This document shows positions 29,665 through 39,965 of a stretch of DNA of 64,000 bases, piece by piece (the first letter of the stretch is position 1; every line of letters begins with the position of its first letter). The stretch is from contig NZ_AP018680.1 in assembly GCF_002218025.2 (NCBI RefSeq), forward strand, positions 2,418,001 through 2,482,000. Direction: 5' to 3'. The position numbers and the translations under genes were made by a program. The notes beneath the pieces were generated by a model. It searched no databases. It was not told where the DNA came from and saw nothing but the letters and a program-made list of their open reading frames with translations. The DNA comes from Vibrio casei. GTDB lineage: Bacteria; Pseudomonadota; Gammaproteobacteria; Enterobacterales; Vibrionaceae.

Positions 29665-30402
29665 TTAAGATGATACTAATGTTTTATAATCTGGCAGCTC
29701 ACTTACAGGCATAAAGTGTTGCAAAATTTGCGCGTCGGCGTCGAGATAAAAATCACAAGGCACAAAAGTTGTCGCTAATTGATTATCCTTTGGATGATAA
29801 AAACTCAGCTCAGCAGAATGCAATTGCAGCCGTTCAGAGTACTCGAACGCCTCTGGAGTCGCATAAAATTCATCACCAACAATCGGATAACCAAGCGCCA
29901 TCATATGCACTCGTAGTTGGTGTGAACGCCCTGTGATTGGCAGTAAGCGAACTATGGTCGTCTGCTCTTCTCGCGCCACTACTTGATAACGCGTTAAAGA
30001 AGGCTTGCCATCTTGGTGACACACTTTCTGCCTAGGGCGATTTGGCCAATCACAAATCAGCGGTAAATCAATCTCACCTTGGTCGTGCTCAACACTTCCC
30101 CACACTCGCGCATAATAAATTTTATGAGTGAGGCGATATTGAAATTGCTTCTTAATGTGACGTTCTGCTTCTTTAGTTAAAGCAAATAGCATCAAACCAG
30201 AGGTCGCCATGTCTAAACGGTGTACCACCTCAATATTCGGATAGCTTTCACGTAGGCGACTCCAAATACTGTCGTAATGTTCTTCTAAACGGCCAGGAAC
30301 CGATAATAACCCTGCCGGCTTATTCACCACCAAAATGTGCTCATCTTGGTAAATGATATCAGTCCAAGGATCGGTCGGTGGAAAGTATTCAAGTAGAGCC
30401 AT
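29665..30402 (-). CDS. rluA: Dual-specificity pseudouridine synthase RluA
   Basis: RluA converts U746 of 23S rRNA and U32 of several tRNAs to pseudouridine (E. coli numbering). The 245-residue protein has the catalytic motif VVHRLDMATSGLMLFAL with the essential aspartate, LLPITGRSHQLRVHMMALG, and no S4 domain, as RluA should. It lies 116 bases after rapA on the same strand, as in E. coli, with a GTCGC/GCGAC hairpin in that gap. Confidence 0.95.
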   Translation of the reverse strand: MALLEYFPPTDPWTDIIYQDEHILVVNKPAGLLSVPGRLEEHYDSIWSRLRESYPNIEVVHRLDMATSGLMLFALTKEAERHIKKQFQYRLTHKIYYARVWGSVEHDQGEIDLPLICDWPNRPRQKVCHQDGKPSLTRYQVVAREEQTTIVRLLPITGRSHQLRVHMMALGYPIVGDEFYATPEAFEYSERLQLHSAELSFYHPKDNQLATTFVPCDFYLDADAQILQHFMPVSELPDYKTLVSS

Positions 30403-30518
30403 AGGGTTCCTAAGGAGTGGATTCGTAAACTCTAGTCTTTCCGGTTGAGAGCCTGAGCCTACGATAACAATATGGAAAGTGTCGCGCCCAGCGAAAAAGC
30501 TAGGAGCGACTCTTTTTA

Positions 30519-33443
30519 TTATTGATGCGCAACTACAATCAAACGCAACGAATCCAACTGTAATTGAGCGGTTTCAATGTAATTCGATAGTGTTTCTATT
30601 TGCTGCTCAATCGCCGTAATTTCTTCATCACGAATATTGGGGTTAACCGCTTTTAAAGCCAATAAACGTTCTAATTCACCATTAAGCTTGTGTTGCATTT
30701 CGACATTCGCATCCTGTCGCACGTCGTCCAGTTTAGGTAATACCGCCTGCTCAGCTTTTTCAATCAAAGCATGTATTTGATCTTGAACTGAACTGGCGAC
30801 TTTACTTGCCATGTGGCGGTTAATCGGACTTAACTGACGGTTAAACGTATCAAATGGTACCTGTTCAGATAATTCATTCCCTTTACTATCCATTAATAAA
30901 CGAATTGGCGTTTTTGGCAAGAATTGGTTAATGCCACTGCGCTTTGGCGCTTGAGCATCCACTAAATAAACGAGTTCTAAGAACATAGTGCCCACAGGTA
31001 ACGCTTTATTTTTCAATAAAGATACGGCATTAGTGCCGACATTTTCACTGAGTAACAGGTCGATACCACCTTGGATCATTGGATGCTCCCAACTCATAAA
31101 GTGCATATCTTCACGAGAAAGCGCAGTTTCACGATCAAAAGTAATCGTGGCGCCTTCATACGGCAATCCAGGATAACTTGGTACCATCATGTGTTCTGAT
31201 GGCGTCACGACTAAGGCATTGTCACCCTTGTCATCTTGGTTCAAACCTATCGTATCAAAAAGGCCTAATGCAAACGTCACCAGATTCGTATCATTGTCAC
31301 CGCTGGCGATGGTTTCTGTTATTTTTTGCGCCTTTTCACCACCGTTAGAATGAATTTCAAGTAAACGGTCACGGCCTTGTTCCAACTTAGATTTCAGTTT
31401 TTTATTTAATAACGCTGACTCTTCAACTAAATGATCCAGTTCGGCCATCTCGCCCGATGCCAATATCGAGACCAATTGTTCAGAATATTGATCGTAGACA
31501 GAACGGCCTGTTGGACAGGTCTCCGCAAACGCATTCAAACCTTGGTGATACCAGTGAGCCAAAATTGATTGCGCTGAATTTTCTAAATGCGGAACGAAAA
31601 TTTCAATGTCACGAATTTGGCCAATACGATCTAAACGGCCGATACGTTGTTCTAGTAGATCCGGGTTGAATGGTAAATCAAACATCACCAACTGATTAGC
31701 AAACTGGAAGTTACGTCCTTCAGAGCCAATTTCAGAACAGATCAGTACTTGCGCACCACCTTCTTCTTGAGCGAAGTAAGCGGCTGCTTTATCGCGCTCA
31801 AGAATCGACATACCTTCATGGAATACCGTGGCTCGAATACCTTCACGCTCACGTAAAGCTTGCTCTAATTGCAAGGCGGTAGAGGAGCGTGATGCGATCA
31901 CTAAGATCTTTTCCGAGCGTTTTTCTAATACTTTATCAATAAGCCAAGTCACACGAGGGTCAAACGTCCACCATGAAGTCTTATCGCCTTCGAGATCTTG
32001 TAAGATCTCTTCTGGGTACAAGTTTTTCAGCGCTTGAGTTTGTTCAGGAAGATCACCATCCATCATCTTAGATACACGCATCGCTCGAGTGTATTGCTCA
32101 GGCATTGGCATTTCTAACATGTGTACATGGCGCTCCGGAAAACCTTGAATCGCTGCACGAGTATTACGGAACAATATGCGCCCAGTACCATGACGATCCA
32201 TTAAGTTATCAATCAATTCTTGGCGAGCTAAAGTTTTCTGCTCAATATCAAATTCAGTTTGTGAACTGCACCCATCTAGAATTCTAAATAGAGGCTCGGC
32301 GTCTTGCTCTGACAATAATTCAGTAATGCTATTTTTTTGATCGTTAGTAAGCGGCTTACCAGACTCTAAGCTCGCTACCGCTTCAGCCACTGGTGCGTAT
32401 TGTTGCTCTTCTTTCACAAACGTTGGGTAATCAAAAAAGCGATCAGGATCAAGTAAACGTAGGCGGGCAAAGTGACTTTCATGACCCAGTTGCTCTGGGG
32501 TTGCCGTCAGAAGAAGTACTCCCGCAATTTTCGCGGCCAAGCCTTCAACCATCTCATATTCACGGCTTGGTGCATCGACGCTCCACTCTAAATGATGCGC
32601 TTCATCAACCACGAGTAAATCCCAATCAGCAGCCAAAGCCTGATTGTAACGCTTTGAATTCTTTTTCAAGAAATCCAGCGAACATAATACATATTGCTGG
32701 GTATCAAATGGGTTTAACGCATCCGCTTGAGACTCAAGGCAGCGTTCCTCATCAAACACCGAAAAATGCAGGTTGAAACGACGCATCATTTCCACAAGCC
32801 ATTGGTGCTGCAATGTTTCAGGCACCACAATTAAAATACGCTCAGAACGACCACTCAATACTTGCTGATGAATAATCATGCCCGCTTCAATGGTTTTTCC
32901 TAGCCCTACTTCATCGGCCAGTAATACACGTGGTGCATGACGACGGCCAACTTCATGTGCGATATAAAGCTGATGAGGTATTAATCCCGCCCGCATACCA
33001 CATAAGCCACGCATGGGGCTTTTATGTTGCTGATATTGATTAGACAGGGCGTTATAGCGCAATACAAAATTATCCATACGATCAATTTGACCGGCAAATA
33101 ACTTATCTTGAGGTTTGTTAAAACGAATTTGATGGTTCAGGAAGACTTCTCGCAACTCGACATTGCTTTCTTCGCTATCTTGACGAGTACCTATATAAGT
33201 AATCAAATCATTTTGCACATCAACGCCATCAACTTTTAACGACCAACCTTCTTGGCTTTCAATCACATCACCAACATTAAATACCACACGTGTAATAGGC
33301 GCATCGTTTCGAGCATATAACCGATTTTCTTCAGAGGCTACAAACATTAAGGTGACCGTTCGTGCATCCAAAGCCACAACCGTTCCCAATCCTAAATCAC
33401 TTTCCGTATCACTAATCCAACGTTGACCTAACGCAAATGCCAT
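30519..33443 (-). CDS. rapA: RNA polymerase-associated ATPase RapA (HepA)
   Basis: RapA is a Swi2/Snf2-type ATPase that binds RNA polymerase and promotes its recycling. The 974-residue length matches E. coli RapA (968). N-terminal Tudor-like domains ([17 protein letters not shown]...) are followed by the helicase core: Walker A region [15 protein letters not shown] near residue 175, DEAH ([10 protein letters not shown]), LLTATPEQ, and C-terminal lobe blocks [15 protein letters not shown] and [12 protein letters not shown]. The C-terminal helical region is complete. First gene of a unit with rluA and the dehydrogenase. Confidence 0.98.
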   Translation of the reverse strand: MAFALGQRWISDTESDLGLGTVVALDARTVTLMFVASEENRLYARNDAPITRVVFNVGDVIESQEGWSLKVDGVDVQNDLITYIGTRQDSEESNVELREVFLNHQIRFNKPQDKLFAGQIDRMDNFVLRYNALSNQYQQHKSPMRGLCGMRAGLIPHQLYIAHEVGRRHAPRVLLADEVGLGKTIEAGMIIHQQVLSGRSERILIVVPETLQHQWLVEMMRRFNLHFSVFDEERCLESQADALNPFDTQQYVLCSLDFLKKNSKRYNQALAADWDLLVVDEAHHLEWSVDAPSREYEMVEGLAAKIAGVLLLTATPEQLGHESHFARLRLLDPDRFFDYPTFVKEEQQYAPVAEAVASLESGKPLTNDQKNSITELLSEQDAEPLFRILDGCSSQTEFDIEQKTLARQELIDNLMDRHGTGRILFRNTRAAIQGFPERHVHMLEMPMPEQYTRAMRVSKMMDGDLPEQTQALKNLYPEEILQDLEGDKTSWWTFDPRVTWLIDKVLEKRSEKILVIASRSSTALQLEQALREREGIRATVFHEGMSILERDKAAAYFAQEEGGAQVLICSEIGSEGRNFQFANQLVMFDLPFNPDLLEQRIGRLDRIGQIRDIEIFVPHLENSAQSILAHWYHQGLNAFAETCPTGRSVYDQYSEQLVSILASGEMAELDHLVEESALLNKKLKSKLEQGRDRLLEIHSNGGEKAQKITETIASGDNDTNLVTFALGLFDTIGLNQDDKGDNALVVTPSEHMMVPSYPGLPYEGATITFDRETALSREDMHFMSWEHPMIQGGIDLLLSENVGTNAVSLLKNKALPVGTMFLELVYLVDAQAPKRSGINQFLPKTPIRLLMDSKGNELSEQVPFDTFNRQLSPINRHMASKVASSVQDQIHALIEKAEQAVLPKLDDVRQDANVEMQHKLNGELERLLALKAVNPNIRDEEITAIEQQIETLSNYIETAQLQLDSLRLIVVAHQ

Positions 33444-33795
33444 GTAATTGACTACCTCTGAAACTGAACTCTATTAAGATATATTTTAGTGGGTTGTCGA
33501 CTGCTTTTCTCGTAAAAAAGAACAAAAAAGCAAAAGAAATATCTTATTTAGAATCCCACAAAAAAGCCGCATATCTTACTGTATGCAAGGTTAGATATCA
33601 CGATGAATTGCATTAAATTTGTGAGCTGACATAAAAGTGTCAATATTTAACCGTTATTGTAGAGCTGAAAGAGAAAATCTTTCATATACTCATAGAGAAC
33701 ACGGTAAATACTCACTGTCACGCTAACAAACAGGCGCTGAAACATGAATATTTTAGTGTTTTAAAAATAGAAGGGTTTGATCGTTATGTAGCTGC

Positions 33796-33918
33796 ACGCT
33801 ACCGACACACTCGATAGCGTTAGGTTAAGGAACAGGATAAGCGCCTTAACATAGCAGCCACCTCTGGCTATTAAACTGCAGTCATCTTCAAGAACTGCTA
33901 GCCTTCCGCACTGCGGAA
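33796..33918 (+). promoter_or_regulatory. Hairpin-rich 5' leader of the PhoH2 gene
   Basis: In the 490-base gap before the PhoH2 gene five short inverted repeats follow one another: ACGCTA/TAGCGT (33796-33820), GTTAAGG/CCTTAAC (33824-33850), AGCCA/TGGCT (33856-33869), GCAGT/ACTGC (33878-33898) and TTCCGC/GCGGAA (33904-33918). The last ends two bases before an AAAAAGGAG ribosome binding site. Such density looks like a structured untranslated leader. It does not match a riboswitch class that I know. The upstream part of the gap (33444-33790) shows no gene; the rapA promoter must be there on the other strand. Confidence 0.45.
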
Positions 33919-33931
33919 AAAAGGAGACGCT

Positions 33932-35371
33932 ATGGGCGCAACCGAAAAGACGCTAACCAACAATACATCACACGCACATCCATCCCATACACCACACGAT
34001 AAAACATCGCGTAAAATCTTTGTCCTTGATACCAATATTCTTTTGCATGAACCCCACGCTATCTATTCCTTCCAAGAGCATGATGTCGTCATTCCAATGA
34101 CGGTATTAGAAGAACTTGACCGTATAAAAGATAGCAAACGAGATGTGGCTCGTGATGCGCGAGTCGCCATTCGCGCACTAGAAGCGATTTTCCATGATGC
34201 CACTCCCGATGAAATCTCTCAGGGTATTCCTTTTGCGAAAGACAACCATTCGACCGGAACCATTTCAATACTGGCCGATTTTGACATCCAAGACAGCGAT
34301 AAAGCCTTTGCCGACAAAGCGGGAGATAATCGTATTCTAAATGGTGTCATCGCCTTGCAAAACCGCCGAGCACCACGGGAAGTCGTGCTGATAACCAAAG
34401 ACATCAATATGCGTTTGCGAGCCAAAGGCGCAGGCGTTTTATATGTTGAAGATTATCGCACCGATCAACTGATTGATGACGTTCAATTCCTAACTAAAGG
34501 TTTCACTGAGTACAAAGGAAGCTTTTGGGATAACTTTAAACAAGTAGAAAGCCAAACCACAGGCAGTAAAACCTTTCACATGGTCGACAGAGAAGGGCTG
34601 GAACCGACATTTATCAACCAATATTTGATCGATGAAGACACCGACTTTGCCGGTCGAGTTGAAGAATTACACCCCACGACGGCGAAAATAAAAGATCTCA
34701 GTCGTGAACGTTTAATGCATCGACAAGCTTGGGATATTCGCCCCAAGAACGTCTATCAAGGCATGGCAATGGACGCCCTGCTTGATCCGGGGATTGATTT
34801 AGTGATTTTAACGGGCGCAGCTGGTAGCGGTAAAACAATGCTTGCGATGGCGGCTGCACTTGAAATGACGATTGAAAAAAAGATGTTTGATAAAATTATC
34901 GTTACTCGTAATACTCCTGACATTGGCGAAGCCATTGGTTTCTTACCCGGAACCGAAGAAGAAAAAATGATGCCTTGGCTGGCAGCGATAACCGACACAC
35001 TAGAAGCCTTACACAAAAATGATCATTGCACCGAAGGTTCACTCAAATACATCTGTGATAAAGCCAATATTCAATTTAAATCGATTAACTTCATGCGTGG
35101 TCGCTCGATTCAAAATGCTTTTGTATTATTGGATGAGTGCCAAAACTTAACCGCCTCACAAATAAAAACCATCATCACACGATGTGGAGAAGGTACAAAA
35201 ATTGTGTGTTCGGGAAATTTAGCGCAAATTGACTCAACTTACCTAACCCCGGTCACTTCAGGGTTAACCTATATGGTAGAACGTTTTAAGAACTTTGAAG
35301 GCAGCGTCAACGTGCACTTAAATGGTGTAGTGCGTAGCCGTTTAGCTGAGTTTGCAGAAGAAAATTTATAG
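33932..35371 (+). CDS. PhoH2-type protein: PIN domain fused to PhoH ATPase
   Basis: This 479-residue protein fuses an N-terminal PIN nuclease-like domain (about residues 28-165, starting FVLDTNILLHEP, with further acidic residues in MTVLEELD and AGDNRILNG) to a PhoH P-loop ATPase (about 255-479; Walker A GAAGSGKTM near 293, Walker B FVLLDECQNL). Known PhoH2 proteins act as RNA helicases with RNase activity. The first 25 residues are polar and His/Thr-rich. Bases 33920-33926 give a strong GGAGA binding site. It stands alone; no antitoxin-like gene is adjacent. The structured leader suggests post-transcriptional control. Confidence 0.93.
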   Translation: MGATEKTLTNNTSHAHPSHTPHDKTSRKIFVLDTNILLHEPHAIYSFQEHDVVIPMTVLEELDRIKDSKRDVARDARVAIRALEAIFHDATPDEISQGIPFAKDNHSTGTISILADFDIQDSDKAFADKAGDNRILNGVIALQNRRAPREVVLITKDINMRLRAKGAGVLYVEDYRTDQLIDDVQFLTKGFTEYKGSFWDNFKQVESQTTGSKTFHMVDREGLEPTFINQYLIDEDTDFAGRVEELHPTTAKIKDLSRERLMHRQAWDIRPKNVYQGMAMDALLDPGIDLVILTGAAGSGKTMLAMAAALEMTIEKKMFDKIIVTRNTPDIGEAIGFLPGTEEEKMMPWLAAITDTLEALHKNDHCTEGSLKYICDKANIQFKSINFMRGRSIQNAFVLLDECQNLTASQIKTIITRCGEGTKIVCSGNLAQIDSTYLTPVTSGLTYMVERFKNFEGSVNVHLNGVVRSRLAEFAEENL

Positions 35372-35559
35372 CCAGTGAATCAATAAAAGCGAGAAACAAT
35401 GAAGGTGTGCACACGGTACGCCTTCGTTGTCTACCTTTCTATTTAGATTTAATTATCATTAAAATTTATTTTATAAAACTAAACAATATTGGTATCAATC
35501 CTTCTATTCCAGATAAAATGTCAAATCCCCCCAAATAAGTCAGAATAAAATTTCATATA

Positions 35560-35701
35560 TATACCTAAAGTAATTGGAATTGCAGTGAGGCGACAAGTCA
35601 ATGAGACCCCATGAGCATAGCTCGTCTATGACGTTTTTATAAAATATAAGGGGTGGATAAACGCAGTCAACAAAGCAGCAACTTCAAGTATTAGGGATAT
35701 A
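35560..35701. repeat. ERIC-like imperfect palindromic repeat
   Basis: This 142-base element has imperfect terminal inverted repeats (TATACC...GAATTGC against CAACTTCAAGTATTAGGGATATA in reverse) and the internal ERIC-like blocks ACCCCATGAGCATAG, GGGGTGGATAAACG and GCAGCAACTTCAAG. It matches the enterobacterial repetitive intergenic consensus as found in vibrios, but an AT-rich stretch (near 35632-35650) replaces part of the central stem. The right end abuts the upstream in-frame ATG of the following gene. Confidence 0.75.
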
Positions 35702-35739
35702 TGGGGGATTTTACATTTTTATCGCTAGCCGGAGTCATT

Positions 35740-36426
35740 ATGTCTTTAGAAATACGTAACATTCTTAACGGATTTGCTCAATTCGTCTTTTTAGCTTTTT
35801 TAGTTACCTTGCCAATCATTACATTAAGCATTGATTTTATTTATTTAAAACAAGGCCTATCAGAAAATTCCATGACAGAATACCTACAAGAAATTCTGTT
35901 ATTACTGACCACTCTTTCTTTTGCTTACACCGCTTACAAAGATCCTTCTACTCGTCATTTCTGTGTTTTACTGACCGGCTTTTTTGCTTGTATGTTTATC
36001 CGTGAATTGGATGGACTATTTGATTTGATTTTCCATGGTTTTTGGGTTATCCCAGCAACCTTAGTGGCGCTTTTTTCCATTATTTTTGCACTACGCAATA
36101 AACAACAAGCATTAAGCACTTTTTCTTGTTTCGTTCAAAGCCGCCATTTCATCACTTTAAATTTAGGCATGGCGTTATTATTGGTGTTCTCTCGCTTATT
36201 TGGAATTGGCGAATTATGGGAAGGCATATTAGGTTCAAATTACGATAGAATCGTAAAACGTGTCGCCGAAGAAGGTTTAGAAGTATTAGGCTACACCATT
36301 ATTTTCTATTCAGCGATGGGATACCTATTTAGCTTTTTGGCGTGGTCTAAACAAGCCGAAGGTGACAACTATTCTGATTTCATCGAACAAAGAAATCTTT
36401 CGTTAAATCAACGTTCTTCTCGTTAA
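35740..36426 (+). CDS. Unknown multi-span membrane protein
   Basis: I do not recognise a family with a known function. The 228-residue protein has about six hydrophobic segments (for example FAQFVFLAFLVTLPIITLSI, LLLLTTLSFAYTAY, CVLLTGFFACMFI, WVIPATLVALFSIIFAL, LGMALLLVFSRLF, TIIFYSAMGYLFSFLAW) and a charged loop RIVKRVAEEGLEVLGY; the Arg-Glu-Leu-Asp in FIRELDGLFD and the EEGLE stretch could be functional acidic sites within or near the membrane. ATG 35740 is chosen because GGAG lies 5 bases upstream; an in-frame ATG at 35701 lies in the ERIC-like repeat. Monocistronic, convergent with thiQ. Confidence 0.75.
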   Translation: MSLEIRNILNGFAQFVFLAFLVTLPIITLSIDFIYLKQGLSENSMTEYLQEILLLLTTLSFAYTAYKDPSTRHFCVLLTGFFACMFIRELDGLFDLIFHGFWVIPATLVALFSIIFALRNKQQALSTFSCFVQSRHFITLNLGMALLLVFSRLFGIGELWEGILGSNYDRIVKRVAEEGLEVLGYTIIFYSAMGYLFSFLAWSKQAEGDNYSDFIEQRNLSLNQRSSR

Positions 36427-36502
36427 TACAATATATTTTTGTTCTAATAAAAGGCAAGTGGTTAACTATCTCACCACTTGCTTCCACCATCCCGTGATTC
36501 AA

Positions 36503-37222
36503 TTAATAGCCACTCGCTTTAATAAATGCGGCTAAATGGGCATTAGTATGTAATTGATCTAAATTCGACATCCTACCACTCTCACTCACCTTTCCTTGCT
36601 CCATAAAAGCAAAGTGCGTCGCGATTGCTTTGGCATCCGTTAGATGGTGGGTCACCATCAATACCGTGACTTCACGTTCTTGGGCAAGCTTTGCCACCAA
36701 CATCAACATTTCTTCACGTAAAATGGGATCCAAGGCTGAAAAGGGCTCATCCAGTAACCATATAGAATGAGATTGAACAAAACACCTTGCCAATGCTACT
36801 CGTTGACGTTGTCCACCAGATAGCTGCTCAGGAAGTCTATCGAGCAATACTTCTAATCCCACTTGTTTGGCAGCTTGTTCAATTTTCTGTCGATGCTCTT
36901 TGGTTAACTTCAGCCCAGGGTGCAATCCCAAACCAATATTTTGACGCACCGTTAAATGGCTAAATAAATTATGCTCTTGAAATAACATGCCCAATGGGCG
37001 TTCATGAGGCGCAAAGCCAACCACCGAAGATCCAAACACACAAATATTGCCTTGTTTAGGTTCGATAAAACCGGCAATTAAACTCAGTAAAGTGGACTTG
37101 CCTGACCCACTAGGCCCCATAAGTGCAGTAATTGAGCCTTTCTCGACCGCGAGATCAAAGTGGAATGTTTCCTCTTGGTAATCATAAATGACTTGTTGTA
37201 TTTCTATCGCTAAATCAGGCAT
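36503..37222 (-). CDS. thiQ: Thiamine ABC transporter ATP-binding protein
   Basis: ThiQ powers uptake of thiamine and its phosphates with ThiP and ThiB. The 239-residue protein has Walker A GPSGSGKSTLLSLIAGF, the Q-loop LFQEHNLFSHLTV, the ABC signature LSGGQRQRVALARC, Walker B IWLLDEPFSALD and the switch histidine in VTHHLTDA. Third gene of thiBPQ, 35 bases after thiP, under the TPP riboswitch ahead of thiB. Confidence 0.96.
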   Translation of the reverse strand: MPDLAIEIQQVIYDYQEETFHFDLAVEKGSITALMGPSGSGKSTLLSLIAGFIEPKQGNICVFGSSVVGFAPHERPLGMLFQEHNLFSHLTVRQNIGLGLHPGLKLTKEHRQKIEQAAKQVGLEVLLDRLPEQLSGGQRQRVALARCFVQSHSIWLLDEPFSALDPILREEMLMLVAKLAQEREVTVLMVTHHLTDAKAIATHFAFMEQGKVSESGRMSNLDQLHTNAHLAAFIKASGY

Positions 37223-37257
37223 GCATCACTTCTTATCGGAAAATAAAATGGTTAGTG

Positions 37258-38847
37258 TTAACGACTGCCACGCTTGAAGACAGATTCAATTAACGCAAAA
37301 CATAATACGCTAAACAGTAATAAACATAAGGATACGGCAGCGGCGGCTGGCATTTGGTAACTGCCTAGTAACTGAAATAAGTATAAGGGTAACGTGGTAA
37401 AAGATTGGTTACCAAATAAAGCCACCGCGCTTAAGTCTCCCATTGAAAACATAAAGCTTATCGAAAACGCATGTGCAATCGGTTTATTCAACGCTCGCCA
37501 TTCCACCAAACGAAAACGCGTCCAACCTTTCATTCCCAAGCTTTGGCACAAAAACTGGTACTGTTGCGCTGTTTGCAACATCGGCTGAGACAAGGTTTTA
37601 ATGATGTAGGGCAGTGACATTAAACTGTTCACTAAAATCACAACCCAAAAAGCCAGACTAAAGACATCAACCTGATTGCGTAGCAGCAAAAATAACCCTG
37701 TACTGACCACGATCCCCGGCGTCACGAGGATGATCGTACCCATCAGCTCTAAGCGACCAGCTCGATGAATCAAGCCTTTTAAATGCCAAGCTCGGCTGGT
37801 AAACAAAATGGCAACGCCCATCAATAACGAGAGCGTGCTCGCCAAAGTAGCCACTTTAATAGAGGCCGCTAAAGCCTGCCAAAATCGTTCATCTTGCAAC
37901 ACGGTTAACGACTTAGGATTAAGCCCCTGCCAAACCACCATGAATAAAGGCGGCAGTACTAAAATCATGGCAGCAATAATCCACACTCCATCCCAAATTT
38001 TTGCCCTTTTAGTATCAGATAATAATGCTAAACGTTGTTGAGCTCTCATAGTTGAAGCTGGCAGTACTTTCGTCAAGCGTAATAAGGTTAAGCTTAATAC
38101 ACCGCACAACACCATTTGCCATAACGCCAAAATGGCACCAGCTTGTAAATCGAAATCAAACTTAATCGCTTGATAAATCGCCAGCTCAATAGTGGTCGAT
38201 TTAGGCCCCCCTCCCAATGCCATCACCGTAGAAAAGCTCGTAAAGCACAACATAAAAACTAAGCCGGCCACCTGAGGCAATTGCTGGCGCAGTCGTGGCC
38301 ATTCAACTTGTCGAAATTTTTGCCAATGGGTCATGCCTAAATTAGCACAGAGTTTATGTTGCTCATTCGGAATAGATTCTAAAGAATGCAATAATAAACG
38401 GCTAGCATAAGGCAAGTTAAAGAACACATGAGCTACCAAGATTCCATTTAAACCATAAATAGAAAAAGGTAAGCGTGCATCAAAGGCTCTAAAGGCATCC
38501 GCCACCACCCCACTGTTACCCAAAATAGCCAAAATACCAAAGACCCCAACTAATACAGGTAACACCAAAGTCGACGCAAAAATCTTCAACAGCAGATTTT
38601 TACCTTTAAATTCACGACGAGATAAAGCATGTGCAACCGGAATGGCAAAACCAATACTCAGTAATGTTGAAAAGAAAGCTTGATAGAAGCTAAAAAAGGT
38701 AATGTGGCGGTAATAAGGGTCAGAAACGATCCAACCCAGATTTAAGGTAGGGGCGTGCTGAATGAGCGCACCCACTGTTGAGCTCACAAATAAGCCAATC
38801 GCCACCGCAACTGCAATGCCTAATTTAGGTACGGCAACATTAACCAC
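37258..38847 (-). CDS. thiP: Thiamine ABC transporter permease
   Basis: ThiP is the membrane component of the thiamine importer. The 529-residue protein is an internally duplicated permease with about 12 spans; each half has a binding-protein-dependent transport motif (first half near NLGMTHWQKFRQVEWPRLRQQ, second near SLGMKGWTRFRLVEWRALNKP, both forming the EAA-type loop that contacts ThiQ). The start is a GTG at 38847 with an AGGAAT site upstream. It follows thiB by 57 bases. Confidence 0.95.
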   Translation of the reverse strand: MVNVAVPKLGIAVAVAIGLFVSSTVGALIQHAPTLNLGWIVSDPYYRHITFFSFYQAFFSTLLSIGFAIPVAHALSRREFKGKNLLLKIFASTLVLPVLVGVFGILAILGNSGVVADAFRAFDARLPFSIYGLNGILVAHVFFNLPYASRLLLHSLESIPNEQHKLCANLGMTHWQKFRQVEWPRLRQQLPQVAGLVFMLCFTSFSTVMALGGGPKSTTIELAIYQAIKFDFDLQAGAILALWQMVLCGVLSLTLLRLTKVLPASTMRAQQRLALLSDTKRAKIWDGVWIIAAMILVLPPLFMVVWQGLNPKSLTVLQDERFWQALAASIKVATLASTLSLLMGVAILFTSRAWHLKGLIHRAGRLELMGTIILVTPGIVVSTGLFLLLRNQVDVFSLAFWVVILVNSLMSLPYIIKTLSQPMLQTAQQYQFLCQSLGMKGWTRFRLVEWRALNKPIAHAFSISFMFSMGDLSAVALFGNQSFTTLPLYLFQLLGSYQMPAAAAVSLCLLLFSVLCFALIESVFKRGSR

Positions 38848-38904
38848 AATGCATTCCTATAGTTAAGCTTGCCAATGACACGTTCAAATAATGAAACAAA
38901 ACAT

Positions 38905-39912
38905 TTATTGTGATAACGCCATTTGCCATTCACGAGTCCAGCTTTTCAGCTGTTTCGCCACAACTTGAGGATCAAGTGATAACATTTTACTTGGTAGTGT
39001 TAGCTGATCATAACCTTTTGGCAAAGCAATATCAGTCACCGGGTACATCCAATTTCCAGTCGCCATCACCGATTGAAAATCGTCAGTTAAAATAAAATAC
39101 ATAAACTCATCCGCCAATTTTTGATGCTTAGAGCTTTTCATTTTAGCGGCTAACTCAATTTGCGCATATTGACCTTCGGTAAAATCAGCGGCGGCGTATT
39201 GCTCATCATTTTCAGCAATAATATGATAAGCCGGTGAAGTGCTGTAAGACAAAACCATATCACTCTCCCCTTTTAAAAACATAGGGTAAGAATCAGACCA
39301 ACCTTTACTGACAGTCACGGTTTTTTTAGCTACTTTTTGCCAAGCATCCGCAGCATTGTCACCGTATACCGTTTTCATCCAAAGCAACAGGCCTTGCCCC
39401 GTAATTGAAGTACGCGGATCTTGGTAAATAATCGTGAAATCATCACGATCAACTAACTCTTTTAAGCTTTTCGGTGGATTTTTCATCTTGCTTTTGTTGT
39501 ACACAAAAGCAAAATAACCGTAATCAAAAGGAACAAAATAGTCGCTGTTCCATCCTCCCGGAATCGTAACCTTTGAAGTATCAACATTATGTTTTGCAAG
39601 TAATCCCGTTTCTTGCGCTTGCGCCATGATGTTGTTATTTAACCCTAACACCACATCCGCTTTAGTATTTGAGCCTTCTAAACGAATACGACTAAGTACC
39701 GATCCACCATCATCTAATGCCACAAAGTTCAAGACACAACCACATTGGCTTTCAAATGCTTGCTTAATCTTAGGCCCTGGCCCCCAATCTGAAGTAAATG
39801 AATCATAGGTGTAAACGGTTAGGGTTTCTTTCTCAGCAGAGATAGCCGTAGTTGAAAAAGCCATCACGTAAGGTAATGTGAGAGCGGTCAGCCATTGGGT
39901 TGTGAAGTTCAC
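38905..39912 (-). CDS. thiB: Thiamine-binding periplasmic protein
   Basis: ThiB (TbpA) binds thiamine, TMP and TPP in the periplasm. The 335-residue protein has a signal peptide (LTALTLPYVMAFSTTAISA), then LTVYTYDSFTSDWGPGPKIKQAFE, WNSDYFVPFDYGYFAFVYNK and LSYSTSPAYH, which match the TbpA family. The start is GTG at 39912 with AAGGA 8 bases upstream. It is the first gene of thiBPQ and lies about 55 bases after a TPP riboswitch, so it should be shut off when TPP is plentiful. Confidence 0.96.
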   Translation of the reverse strand: MNFTTQWLTALTLPYVMAFSTTAISAEKETLTVYTYDSFTSDWGPGPKIKQAFESQCGCVLNFVALDDGGSVLSRIRLEGSNTKADVVLGLNNNIMAQAQETGLLAKHNVDTSKVTIPGGWNSDYFVPFDYGYFAFVYNKSKMKNPPKSLKELVDRDDFTIIYQDPRTSITGQGLLLWMKTVYGDNAADAWQKVAKKTVTVSKGWSDSYPMFLKGESDMVLSYSTSPAYHIIAENDEQYAAADFTEGQYAQIELAAKMKSSKHQKLADEFMYFILTDDFQSVMATGNWMYPVTDIALPKGYDQLTLPSKMLSLDPQVVAKQLKSWTREWQMALSQ

Positions 39913-39965
39913 TAGATGAATCCTTATTTAGTGAGCGGCACAGGGGGGAGAAAAGGAAGAAGAAT

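Noticed and set aside
30481..30518. Plus-strand terminator between rluA and rapA
   Set aside because: A GTCGC/GCGAC hairpin with a T run on the plus strand exists, but no plus-strand gene lies upstream; it is probably only a structure in the rapA-rluA message.
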